A stretch of DNA of 64,000 nt from Planctomycetota bacterium. GTDB lineage: Bacteria > Planctomycetota > Planctomycetia > Planctomycetales > Planctomycetaceae. Within the stretch, counting starts at the first letter, position 1, and each line of letters starts with the position of its first letter. The stretch covers positions 1 to 64,000 of the forward strand of contig JAHZKX010000055.1 in the NCBI GenBank assembly GCA_022600195.1, in the 5' to 3' direction. The translations under genes and the position numbers were made by a program. Below the pieces are notes generated by a model. The model was given only the letters and a program-made list of their open reading frames with translations. It was not told where the DNA came from and did no database searches. Shown here one piece after another: positions 52,895 through 62,363 of the stretch.

Positions 52895-54886
52895 CTATTG
52901 AGAACCTTCCTTGAGCAGGTCTATAACATGCAGCAGGACAGCTGAGTCGGCTTTAACAGCTTCGGTATCCAGTAGCTTTTTTTGCTGATTCGAAGTGAGC
53001 TTTATTCCCGCCTTTTTATATTTCGAGATCAACCGTCTGGCAGTTTCACGCGGCGAGCGATATTTCTTGTCGCCGTCGATATCCAGATAGATTGGGTTTG
53101 TGATAGCCTGTGTCGCCTTACCGTAGGTTGTCCAGCCGGGAAGAGTAATACCATCGCCCAAAACAAAAGCCACGACATGCGCATCATGAGCGGGGACTTT
53201 GATCTTGAATTCAAGCCTCTGATCGGTAGGCTGGTCAATTTTCGATTTGATCGTTTTCTGAGCAACGCGCTTTCCATTCACATAAATCATGGCATCGCGA
53301 GGACGAATCCACGAGGGCGCAGCGACTCTTAAACTGACTTTTATCTTTGTTCCTTCAATCACTTCAGCCGCCGGAACAAGATCTCCCATCCCATATTGCT
53401 CGGCAATACTCAAGTTGGCAAAGATACCAGAGGACACGACTGCACGTCCTTCAAGAAAGGCCCGATAGACATCTTTACTATCGATGCCAGCAACATTGTC
53501 AGTGCGGCTTTTGAGATAGGTACGTGCTTGTCCCACCGGATCGTTGACCGTATGGGAATCAGTAGCGCCCACAGCGGTAAGCCGTAAGCCTCGATTGAGA
53601 AGCGACATCCAATCTTCAAGTGCGTAGAAAAAGTCGGGTGTTTCATTGGCAGGCTGCGCCACTTCGAGCCCATTGAAACTAAACTCCGGTCCTTCAACCC
53701 TCCCGCCGGTACTGCGAGTGAAACGGAAACGGCCAAAAGGTCCCTTCGCAATCGTAGGCCAATACGGGTGATTCAGGATCACAACCTCTGCCCCTTTTTT
53801 ACGCATATCAGCAATCAACTTCGTCCAGTCTTCACTTTTCAGAAACAAAGGGTTCCGCCCTTTTACACCGCCGGGAACGGCCTTTGACGGATCAAGAGGA
53901 AAGGCAGTAAAATGCCCATTGTGGGTTGTGACTTCATCGCCGGAGATCGAATAAAAATGAGCATTGGTACCGGAGGCCCGCTGATACTTCGAGTAATCTG
54001 AAATGTGATTATGATCGGTGGCGATAGCAATCTCGACCCCTTCCCCGGCAATGGTAATCATGCGCTCTTCATAGGTCGCGTTTCCATGACCGCTGCCAGG
54101 CAATGTATGAATATGACTATCGCAGGCCAGAAAGCCTTTGGTATCGACCTCGCGCGAAATCACCAGCTTATGACTCTGTGATTGCCGACCATCAACTACG
54201 ATTGACTGTTTGGCAACCCCCCATTCCATACCGCGCGTTGCGTACAGGGTATACTTGCCAGGAGGCAATGCAAAAGTATCACCGACCCCAAGCGTGTAGA
54301 GAATTCCAGGACGAACCGCATTCGTCGCTGTGCGCACATCATAGAGTTTTACAAGTTGCCCCAGTTCATTCACAACCGTAATACGCGCCGGAACAGGCTG
54401 CCCCTCTGCTGTCTTGACCTTCACGGCAATGGTTTTCAGTTGCAGCGCCTGTTTTAATGTGCGGGGATCTAACTCGATTTTGCGTAACACTGCAGGCTGC
54501 CCTCGACCAGTTACCGTCAAGATGTTCTCGCCCGCTTTAAGGACATTAGGAGGAACAACCATACCAATTCGATGAAATCCATCGTGTGTTTTATCCGCTC
54601 CGGTCTGTGGAAGGTGTGCCTCAAGACGTCCGAGTACTTTCTCATTGAGTTTGACGGCCCAATATCCACCCGAACTTTGTTTCTTCATATTTTGTTCGAA
54701 CAGAAGCGCAAATTCGGTTGGATTGACAGTGCCCGTAAAAATCTTTTTATATGTTTGCTTGCCTTGAATTTGATGTGAATCACCATCGATAGAAATCGAC
54801 TTCTCAGCAGCTTCAATCGTGCCTGCGGAAATAGCGATCCCACAGATTCCTGATAGAATAAGATTCTTGATATGACGAATGTCCAT
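52895..54886 (-). CDS. CehA/McbA-like exported metallohydrolase (PHP fold)
   Basis: A 663-residue exported protein with a leader (about 1-27). Residues 1-245 are beta-rich and accessory. The PHP-like metal site begins with CDSHIHT (Asp256, His258, His260) and continues with ATDHNHISDY, then LNHPYWP and GATDSHT, the last three giving His/Asp metal ligands. The name comes from carbaryl-hydrolysing enzymes, but the family is broad and is likely a phosphoesterase or ester/amide hydrolase here. AAGGAG eight bases before ATG supports the start. It appears to head a four-gene minus-strand unit. Confidence 0.86.
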   Translation of the reverse strand: MDIRHIKNLILSGICGIAISAGTIEAAEKSISIDGDSHQIQGKQTYKKIFTGTVNPTEFALLFEQNMKKQSSGGYWAVKLNEKVLGRLEAHLPQTGADKTHDGFHRIGMVVPPNVLKAGENILTVTGRGQPAVLRKIELDPRTLKQALQLKTIAVKVKTAEGQPVPARITVVNELGQLVKLYDVRTATNAVRPGILYTLGVGDTFALPPGKYTLYATRGMEWGVAKQSIVVDGRQSQSHKLVISREVDTKGFLACDSHIHTLPGSGHGNATYEERMITIAGEGVEIAIATDHNHISDYSKYQRASGTNAHFYSISGDEVTTHNGHFTAFPLDPSKAVPGGVKGRNPLFLKSEDWTKLIADMRKKGAEVVILNHPYWPTIAKGPFGRFRFTRSTGGRVEGPEFSFNGLEVAQPANETPDFFYALEDWMSLLNRGLRLTAVGATDSHTVNDPVGQARTYLKSRTDNVAGIDSKDVYRAFLEGRAVVSSGIFANLSIAEQYGMGDLVPAAEVIEGTKIKVSLRVAAPSWIRPRDAMIYVNGKRVAQKTIKSKIDQPTDQRLEFKIKVPAHDAHVVAFVLGDGITLPGWTTYGKATQAITNPIYLDIDGDKKYRSPRETARRLISKYKKAGIKLTSNQQKKLLDTEAVKADSAVLLHVIDLLKEGSQ

Positions 54887-55500
54887 AAACTGGACTCCTT
54901 TTAATTACTTGATGTTTTCAATGCTGGCACGGCAGCCTTTAGTTTGAACTCTTTCTCAGATATCAAAACCATGAAGCTCTTGATACTCGACACGATCAAA
55001 CACTCTAACAATACATCTCCTCTCCTGTCTACAATCTCTCTCCCCGGTATGACGGCTCCTACTCCAGTCATACCTGCAAAATGTTAATCTCCAACAGACT
55101 CGCTTTTTTAGAACTGAATCGTCCCGGGATTGTTATAGCGCCACAATGAAGATCACTTTCATATGTAAGATCTCCTTTAAGCTGTTTAACTGTTTGTTGT
55201 TTGATTTGGATTGATCAGCCTTATCAGCAAGCGTGAATTGCTTCTGCCGTTTTTCAAACAACATTTATAAATTATTAGTTTTGCTGACTTCAACGCTATA
55301 TTTTTCTCGATTTTTTATTGATTTCTGGTATGATTGACGCGTGCGTAGGTTCTTTGAATCTGTAAATTTTTCAACTGGATCGCACGTACGCCTACCTAAA
55401 TTCTCTCCAGAGGTGTGAACTGTTTGACCACTGTTCCGTATTCGATAATCCAAGTTTATCTCGAAACATTACACTGACGCAAAACCCCAATGGTTAAAAT
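54887..55500. other. Divergent intergenic region between two exported-protein operons
   Basis: These 614 bases separate the CehA-like gene (minus) from the second PSD1 gene (plus) and must carry promoters for both. A stem GGTATGAC/GTCATACC lies at 55046-55053 and 55067-55074. GC-rich repeats around 55338-55400 (GCGTGCGTAGG and CGCACGTACGCCTACC) are partly complementary but do not form one clean hairpin. No gene is apparent. Confidence 0.45.
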
Positions 55501-58134
55501 ATGAATGGTTTGAACAAATATATTCTTAGTTATCTGCTTTTGTTGTTATGCACCTGCAGCATTACACCGGCTCACGCCAATCCCGCGAATCGACGCGCAT
55601 TTGCCCGCTACTTCGGCAGTTATCTGACAGAGAACTTAAATTCTTGCAGCACCTGTCATGTGCGGGCGCATGCCAATGGCGCTGAGTCACTTGATGAGAT
55701 CCCACACAATCCGTTTGGAAACCAGTTGAAAATTGCCGAGGATAAACTACTCAAAGAAAAGAGCGATACCAGCATCGAAGTGCGATTGAAATTGCTCGCT
55801 GAGCAAGATGCAGATGGAGATGGGTTTTCCAATCTGCAGGAAATCCTGATCGGGACTGCTCCCGGTGATAAGACAAAATTCCCTGATGCAGCTTCTGCGA
55901 AAAAATTGCAGAAGTTAACGGCTAAATTTACTGAGTATCAAAACCGCTACGCCTGGAAACCGTTCAAGCCGATCAAACGTCCCGAAGTACCCGTTGTGGA
56001 AAATGCAAATTGGCCTCGAAACTCGATTGATCATTTCATTGCCGCAGGTCACAAACGAGAAGGATTAAAACACACGATTGAAGCCGAGCCGACGGTTCTG
56101 CTCAGACGCGTTTATCTCGATTTAATTGGGTTGAACCCGACTCCGAAGGAAATCCGAGACTTCACCCGGGCACAAAAAACAAACCCTAAAGCATATGAAG
56201 AAGTCGTCGCGCGTTTGCTGGACCATCCCGCTTATGGCGAACGCTGGGGACGGCACTGGATGGATGTCTGGCGCTACAGCGATTGGGCCGGTTACAAAAA
56301 AGCCCTTCGCGTGAGTCAACGACACATCTGGCATTGGCGGGACTGGATCATAGAGTCTCTGAACGTCGACAAAGGTTACGACCAGATGATTGTCGAAATG
56401 ATCGCTGCAGATGAACTCAAGCCGGATGACTGGGGTACCATGCGTGCAACGGGATTCCTGGCACGAAACTACCATGCGAAGCGCGATCAATGGATGGACG
56501 ACGTCGTCAAACACACTTCACAGGCCTTTCTCGGAATCACCGTTGGCTGTGCGAAATGTCACGATCATATGTACGATCCGATTAAGCAAACCGAATATTA
56601 TAATATGCGTGCGATTTTTGAAACGTATCATGTTCGCACTGACCGTGTGGCCGGTGTGCTTGATACTTCTAAAAATGGTATCCCACGCGCCTACGATAGA
56701 TCGATCTCTGCTAAGACCTGGTTTCTTGAACAAGGTGATGAACGACGACCCGTCAAAGACAAAAGCGTTCCCCCCGGAGTACCCGCATTTCTCGGCGGAA
56801 CCTATGAAGTAAAACCGGTCTCACTGCCGATGGTCGCCAGTCAACCAGCGCAACGGGATTTTGAAAAAAAAGATTTACTCACTCAGGCAAAACAAGCGAT
56901 GGATCAGGCAAAACAGGATGAACAACGCCTGGCTGCCAAAAGTAATCTGGCCGTTTTAGAAGCGCAACTGGCAATCGAAAAACTGGAAATCGCCGGCGAC
57001 AAAAAGTCGGACACATGGAAGACCGCTGCCAAAAACCTGGTCACCTTGCAGCGACAGGCTGCGATCGAGGCAGCGAAGTGGAAATTAACCTCAGCAAATC
57101 AGAGTCAAAAAGAGGCGCAGGAAGCCTTAGAGAAAGCCCAAAAGGCGAAGAAGAAAACGAACATCGCCAGAGCAAAACAACAATTGGATAAAGCTGGCAA
57201 ACAGCACAAAGCAGCAATGGCGCAACTCAAAAAAGCCAAAGAGGCTTCCGGCAAAGAGCTGACCACGAAATACACGCCGCGTAAACAACTGAAATATCCA
57301 AAAGAAAGTACGGGGCGCCGATTGGCTTTTGCGCGTTGGCTGACTGAGAAAAACAATCCACTCACCGCTCGCGTGGCAATGAATCATATCTGGTTGCGCC
57401 ATTTCGGCCAGCCCATTGTGCCCACGGTGAACGAATTTGGTGGCAATGGTCGTGAACCGACTCACCCCGCTCTGCTGGACTGGCTTGCTTCGGAATTAAT
57501 CAGGCGAAACTGGAGCATGAAACAAATGCATCAATTGATCGTCACCAGTGCCACCTACCGCATGGCAGGAACTGGACCAAAAGAAAACTTTCAAATTGAT
57601 CCTGACAATAAGTTTCTCTGGAAGAAACCGTCTCGACGCATGGAAGGAGAAATCGTTCGCGATAATCTGCTGTTTATTCCTGGGCGACTCGACTCTCAAA
57701 TGGGAGGGGCCGACATCGACAATACGAAAGCCCAGGATTCCCGTCGAAAGAGCATCTACCTCAGACATGCACACGAAAAATTAGTTGAGTTTGTTCAGAT
57801 ATTTGATGGTCCCAGTGTCTCTGAATGCTATATGCGCGAAACAAGTGTCCAACCTCATCAGGCACTGGCTCTGGCGAATAGTCAATTAACGTATCATGCC
57901 AGTAAAGATCTGACTGCAAAAATTTATAAACAGACTGCAGGAAAAGTTGATCCGTTCATTGAGGAAGCCTTTTTGCATATTTTGTCTCGCTTACCAAACA
58001 AGGAAGAACAGAAACTTTGCCGCGATTTCCTTGCTGATTCAGCCAGGGACCCGAACAGCCCGCCAACTCAGTTGGAATTCCAGAAATTGATTACCGTTCT
58101 TTTCAACCATAATGATTTCGTCACGATCCGTTAA
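55501..58134 (+). CDS. PSD1/DUF1553 exported protein with CxxCH domain, Ca-type loop and coiled coil
   Basis: An 877-residue exported protein. After the leader (about 1-26) a small domain has Cys49-x-x-Cys52-His53 (SCSTCHVR), a possible haem site unlike the usual PSCyt1. DADGDGFSNLQE near 104-115 looks like a thrombospondin-3/EF-hand calcium loop. DUF1549 follows at about 160-370 (AKCHDHMYDP adds a second CxxxxxH region). Residues about 455-590 are a Lys/Ala/Gln-rich coiled coil inserted before DUF1553 (LTARVAMNHIWLRHFG, then FQKLITVLFNHNDF at the end). It is followed 36 bases later by a DUF1501 gene, its likely partner. Confidence 0.9.
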   Translation: MNGLNKYILSYLLLLLCTCSITPAHANPANRRAFARYFGSYLTENLNSCSTCHVRAHANGAESLDEIPHNPFGNQLKIAEDKLLKEKSDTSIEVRLKLLAEQDADGDGFSNLQEILIGTAPGDKTKFPDAASAKKLQKLTAKFTEYQNRYAWKPFKPIKRPEVPVVENANWPRNSIDHFIAAGHKREGLKHTIEAEPTVLLRRVYLDLIGLNPTPKEIRDFTRAQKTNPKAYEEVVARLLDHPAYGERWGRHWMDVWRYSDWAGYKKALRVSQRHIWHWRDWIIESLNVDKGYDQMIVEMIAADELKPDDWGTMRATGFLARNYHAKRDQWMDDVVKHTSQAFLGITVGCAKCHDHMYDPIKQTEYYNMRAIFETYHVRTDRVAGVLDTSKNGIPRAYDRSISAKTWFLEQGDERRPVKDKSVPPGVPAFLGGTYEVKPVSLPMVASQPAQRDFEKKDLLTQAKQAMDQAKQDEQRLAAKSNLAVLEAQLAIEKLEIAGDKKSDTWKTAAKNLVTLQRQAAIEAAKWKLTSANQSQKEAQEALEKAQKAKKKTNIARAKQQLDKAGKQHKAAMAQLKKAKEASGKELTTKYTPRKQLKYPKESTGRRLAFARWLTEKNNPLTARVAMNHIWLRHFGQPIVPTVNEFGGNGREPTHPALLDWLASELIRRNWSMKQMHQLIVTSATYRMAGTGPKENFQIDPDNKFLWKKPSRRMEGEIVRDNLLFIPGRLDSQMGGADIDNTKAQDSRRKSIYLRHAHEKLVEFVQIFDGPSVSECYMRETSVQPHQALALANSQLTYHASKDLTAKIYKQTAGKVDPFIEEAFLHILSRLPNKEEQKLCRDFLADSARDPNSPPTQLEFQKLITVLFNHNDFVTIR

Positions 58135-58170
58135 CGATCAGACGCCGCGTAATATTTGAAAGACATCGAG

Positions 58171-59652
58171 ATGCTCTCACAACCCAATATGAACCGCCGC
58201 TCTTTTTTGAACGAGACAGGCATGGGCATGACTGGCATGGCCCTCTCTTCACTTTTATTTCAAGAGGGAGAATTACAGGCAGTGGAAGCTGGCTCAGGTC
58301 GGCATCTGGCTCCACGTGCAAAATCGGTGATCTGGATTTTTCTGATTGGAGGCCTGAGTCACCTGGAAAGCTTTGATCCAAAACCGGCCCTCAATAAGTA
58401 TGCTGGTAAATCCATTGATGAAACGCCTTTCGCAGAGGCAGTCCTCAATAAAGACAAGATTAACAAAGTCTTGCTCGATCCCGCCAAACAAAAACGCGAA
58501 GTCTTTAAAGCTTTGATGCCATTGCAAACGGGATTCAAAAAATATGGCGAAAGTGGATTAGAAATTAGTGACTGGTTCCCGAATCTGGGTTCCTGTGCCG
58601 ATGACCTTTCATTAATTCGTTCGATGTGGACGATTGATAACAACCACGGCGCGCAATTGACTTACCATACTGGCCGTAAAATTACAGAAGGTGCATTTCC
58701 CACCGTGGGATCATGGGTCAGTTATGGCCTGGGTTCCGCAAATCAGAATCTGCCGCACTATGTCGTTTTGGGCAACCCCAGTGCTGATTGCTGTGGGGCA
58801 GCCTGGACTCACGGGTCTGCCTACTTAGGCCCGGAACATGCCGGCGTTCGATTGAAAGTCGACAGGAAACAACCCCTCCCCTTTGTCCGATCAGCGGATG
58901 AAACGCTCAGCCCAGTGGAACAGGAAAAGATGTTCGGATTGCTGGGGAAACTGAATCGACAAACGGGAATTCAATACCCGGACGATCAACATCTACAAGC
59001 CCGGATTAAATCTTACGAACTCGCATTTCAAATGCAATCGACCATTCCGGAAGTCATGCGATTTCAGGAAGAGCCAAAACATGTCCAGAACCTCTATGGT
59101 CTGAATGGCTCAACAACGAAAAGTTTTGGCGAGAAATGCCTGGCCGCACGACGTCTGACTGAGCAGGGTGTCCGTTTCATCCAGTTATTTCATGGGTATC
59201 GCGGAAACGCAGGCGCATGGGACTCACACAGGAATATCAAAAGACTACATTCCCAACTTGCCAAACAGGTGGATCAGCCCATTGCAGGGTTGATTAAAGA
59301 CTTGAAACTGCGTGGTTTACTGGATGAAACGATGGTTGTAATTGGCTCGGAATTCGGAAGAACTCCCGGGGCCGAACTTCGCAAAGGTGACAGTTCTGTT
59401 CAAGCCACAGGACGCGATCATCACCCGCATGGATTCAGTGTTGCCATGGCTGGAGGCGGCATCAAGGGAGGCCATATCCACGGGTCAACTGATGAACTGG
59501 GCTTCCATGCTGTCGAAAACCGACACTACGTAACGGATCTGCATGCGACGGTCTTGCATCAGATGGGACTCGACACCACGCGCCTTAACTATCCCGGCAG
59601 ACAGCGTATCGACCGGGATTACGGTGAAGTCATTCACGATATCATCAGCTAA
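58171..59652 (+). CDS. DUF1501 family exported protein (PSD1 partner)
   Basis: A 493-residue DUF1501 protein with the leader MNRRSFLNETGMGMTGMALSS near residues 7-27, a twin-arginine type. FLIGGLSHLESFDPKP, IGSEFGRTPG and GRDHHPHGFSVAMAGGG are family blocks. The start is not fixed by a good ribosome-binding site; 58171 is my preference over TTG 58156 and over Met7 (58189). It follows PSD1 and precedes an ECF sigma gene by 44 bases, so sigma control of the pair is possible. Confidence 0.92.
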   Translation: MLSQPNMNRRSFLNETGMGMTGMALSSLLFQEGELQAVEAGSGRHLAPRAKSVIWIFLIGGLSHLESFDPKPALNKYAGKSIDETPFAEAVLNKDKINKVLLDPAKQKREVFKALMPLQTGFKKYGESGLEISDWFPNLGSCADDLSLIRSMWTIDNNHGAQLTYHTGRKITEGAFPTVGSWVSYGLGSANQNLPHYVVLGNPSADCCGAAWTHGSAYLGPEHAGVRLKVDRKQPLPFVRSADETLSPVEQEKMFGLLGKLNRQTGIQYPDDQHLQARIKSYELAFQMQSTIPEVMRFQEEPKHVQNLYGLNGSTTKSFGEKCLAARRLTEQGVRFIQLFHGYRGNAGAWDSHRNIKRLHSQLAKQVDQPIAGLIKDLKLRGLLDETMVVIGSEFGRTPGAELRKGDSSVQATGRDHHPHGFSVAMAGGGIKGGHIHGSTDELGFHAVENRHYVTDLHATVLHQMGLDTTRLNYPGRQRIDRDYGEVIHDIIS

Positions 59653-59696
59653 TATTATTCATCTCTATCTACTGAAATGAGAATGACCTTATAAAA

Positions 59697-60278
59697 ATGG
59701 ACACTTCCGCCAGCTTGCTTGAATCACTGCGCGTGGAACCGGAAGGGATTGCATGGCAGACTTTGTGCGACCTTTATTCTCCAATGCTACGAAACTGGCT
59801 CATTCGAAACGGAGCATCGCAATCAGACGTTGAAGATTTAGTCCAGGATGTTCTCGTTGTGATTGTACGTCGAATCCCAGACTTTCAACGGGGGTCACAA
59901 TGCGGTTCATTTCGTAGCTGGCTAAAGACAATTACCATCAATTGCCTGCGTGATCACTGGCGACGAAAAAAAAGACAGGATATTTCACCTGGTGGGACGG
60001 ACTTTGTAGCGACAATTAATCAACTGGCGGATCCTCACAGTGGAGTCAGCAAGCTCTGGGATCAAGAGTACAAAGAACAGACCATTCATTATTTACTGAA
60101 TCAGATTCAAGCCCAGTTTTCAGAAAAAACAAGACTTGCTTTTCAACGATTCGTTCTGGATGATTTGAGTGCAGACAAAGTCGCACAAGAACTCGATATG
60201 TCACCCAATGCCGTATTCATTGCCAAGTCACGTGTGATGGCGTGTTTGCGTGAGTATGGGCAGGGTCTAATTGACTGA
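59697..60278 (+). CDS. ECF-type RNA polymerase sigma factor
   Basis: A 193-residue sigma-70-family protein with only regions 2 and 4, which direct RNA polymerase to specific promoters. Region 2 includes SDVEDLVQDVLVVIVRRIPDF and SFRSWLKTITINCLRDHWRRKKR; region 4 includes LSADKVAQELDMSPNAVFIAKSRV, the DNA-reading helix-turn-helix. The next gene, 76 bases downstream, is a membrane Ser/Thr kinase with a zinc finger of anti-sigma type, a pairing known for planctomycete ECF groups. Targets are unknown. Confidence 0.95.
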   Translation: MDTSASLLESLRVEPEGIAWQTLCDLYSPMLRNWLIRNGASQSDVEDLVQDVLVVIVRRIPDFQRGSQCGSFRSWLKTITINCLRDHWRRKKRQDISPGGTDFVATINQLADPHSGVSKLWDQEYKEQTIHYLLNQIQAQFSEKTRLAFQRFVLDDLSADKVAQELDMSPNAVFIAKSRVMACLREYGQGLID

Positions 60279-60354
60279 TGGAATGTTTCATAAAATTCTG
60301 ACTTGTCGTTTTCGTATTCGCGATTCATTAAGCAAACCAAAACAGAAATAAACA

Positions 60355-62181
60355 ATGCCGGAAGACTTCACTCATCATCCGACACGCGAATTATTAGAAG
60401 GATTCGTGCACGGAAAACTAAACCTCACAGACCGGCAAATGGTTGAAAATCATGTGGATCTCTGCGACAGGTGCTGCGATATACTCCGCAAAATCCCACA
60501 CGATGAACTGGTACAGGAAATACGAGCTTTCACCACTTTGGATTTTGCCAGAAAAGAGACTTCGGGAGACACTCTGGCTTCAAATGCCCCATTTGAGAAT
60601 CCTGAAGCAGAGATTCCCCCTGCTCTTCTCAACCATGATCGGTACCAGATTATAAAACGACTGGGCGCGGGTGGTATGGGCACAGTCTATCTGGCTCAGC
60701 ACCGAGTCATGGGAAGGACTGTCGCTCTAAAGGTGATCAATGATCGACTCCTGCAAAACGAAGCATTCGTGAAGCGATTTAGACTGGAAATTGAAACAGC
60801 CGCCCGCTTGTCACATCCCAATATTGTCACAGCGTATGACGCAGTGCAGTTAGAGGACCTGCATTTTTTTGTGATGGAATATGTTGAAGGTATGGATCTG
60901 CAATCAATGGTAATAAGTCAGGGAAGGCTCTCTGTTCAGGAAGCCTCTGATTATATCTTGCAGACCGCATTGGGATTACAACATGCACACGAAGGAAAAA
61001 TGGTTCATCGGGATATCAAGCCACAAAACTTAATGTGTACTCCCGATGGAATCATCAAAATTCTTGATTTTGGACTGGCGCGTCTGATGAGATCGCAGGA
61101 TGCCGAAAGTAAATTGACAGGTCTCACAGAAGAAGGTGTCACACTCGGAACCCCCGATTTTATTGCTCCGGAACAAGCCCGCGATTCTCGGCAGGTTGAT
61201 ATTCGATCAGACATTTACAGTCTGGGATGCACGTTCTATTACCTGCTGGCAGGCGTTGTTCCCTTTCCGAATGGAACAGCAGTTGAAAAAGTGATTTCAC
61301 ATTGCGAATTTGCTCCGGAACCTCTGGTAAATTTTCGGAACGATATTCCCGATGCGGTTATTCAAATGATAGAGCGAATGATGGCCAAGAAGCCGGCTGA
61401 CCGATTTCAAACGCCACAAGAATTGGCAGATGCGATCACAACATCCATCGTGTCTCGACAAATCCCCAATTCGCAGTCCTTGGGTACGAAGATTGAACGC
61501 GCTGAAGAACAAAATCTGTCCAGTCTGTTTTCGCGTCATCGAAGAACATTGGTCTCATCAATTATACTTATCTCAGCCGTGCTAACATTGATCATCGCCT
61601 ACTCCTTACCGCATTCAGCAGTCAACAATCCGGCGACTGCAAACTGGATCGATCTGATCCCGCCCATTAATCTTTCACAAGATGTTGTAGCGGGAGAATG
61701 GGCAAAGCGAGGAGCCGAACTTTCCGTCGATGCTGAAGAATGGGCTCGGCTGGCGCTGCCTTTTTCGCCACCAGATGAATATGATTTTGAACTCCAATTC
61801 ACACGCCATAGCGGAACGCAATCGATCGCGGTTTTCTTTGTTCTGGGGACCGGACAAGCTTCATTTGAAATTGATGCATGGGATGAGCAGTTGGCGGGTA
61901 TTCAGAACATCGATAATCTGGATATAAGAAATAATCCAACACGAGTCGCCCAAAAAAGTTTACGGAATGGCCAGACATATATCGTTCTGCTAAAAGTGCG
62001 ACGTGGTACAGTCGAAGTATCCCTGGACGGAATCCCCTTGACCACTTTTAAAAGTGATGGCTCCAACCTGAGCATGCTCGATACCTGGTCACTTCCCAGT
62101 TCGAAAAGCCTGGGAGTGGGTGCATATGACTCCTCAACGACATTCCATCGGATCCGTATCCGACCCGTGGAAAGTCGCTGA
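60355..62181 (+). CDS. Membrane Ser/Thr protein kinase with N-terminal anti-sigma-like zinc finger
   Basis: The 608-residue protein has an HxxxCxxC zinc motif, His33-Cys37-Cys40 (HVDLCDRC), as in zf-HC2 anti-sigma domains. A Hanks-type kinase follows (about 97-370): GAGGMG loop, Lys126 in VALKVI, HRDIKPQN with Asp220 and DFGLAR with Asp238, so it should be active. A single membrane helix (about 396-415) leads to an extracytoplasmic domain of about 180 residues that is beta-rich and resembles DUF1080/LamG-type carbohydrate-binding modules. I infer that an outside ligand is sensed, and that sigma factor binding and phosphorylation are combined in one protein. Confidence 0.93.
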   Translation: MPEDFTHHPTRELLEGFVHGKLNLTDRQMVENHVDLCDRCCDILRKIPHDELVQEIRAFTTLDFARKETSGDTLASNAPFENPEAEIPPALLNHDRYQIIKRLGAGGMGTVYLAQHRVMGRTVALKVINDRLLQNEAFVKRFRLEIETAARLSHPNIVTAYDAVQLEDLHFFVMEYVEGMDLQSMVISQGRLSVQEASDYILQTALGLQHAHEGKMVHRDIKPQNLMCTPDGIIKILDFGLARLMRSQDAESKLTGLTEEGVTLGTPDFIAPEQARDSRQVDIRSDIYSLGCTFYYLLAGVVPFPNGTAVEKVISHCEFAPEPLVNFRNDIPDAVIQMIERMMAKKPADRFQTPQELADAITTSIVSRQIPNSQSLGTKIERAEEQNLSSLFSRHRRTLVSSIILISAVLTLIIAYSLPHSAVNNPATANWIDLIPPINLSQDVVAGEWAKRGAELSVDAEEWARLALPFSPPDEYDFELQFTRHSGTQSIAVFFVLGTGQASFEIDAWDEQLAGIQNIDNLDIRNNPTRVAQKSLRNGQTYIVLLKVRRGTVEVSLDGIPLTTFKSDGSNLSMLDTWSLPSSKSLGVGAYDSSTTFHRIRIRPVESR

Positions 62182-62363
62182 CCCCTCTAAGAAACCTGCT
62201 GAATTACAGTTATTTCGCAGAAAATCTATCGAAACTCAGAAATCTTGCAAAATCATGGAATTTTTCTGAAAGGTTTCTTCCAGAACTGCCATTTATCTCC
62301 TGTCGAATGATGCATGTGCATCGAAATTCGATAAAAACCGCATGCTTCAGCAGGAGAGTCATT

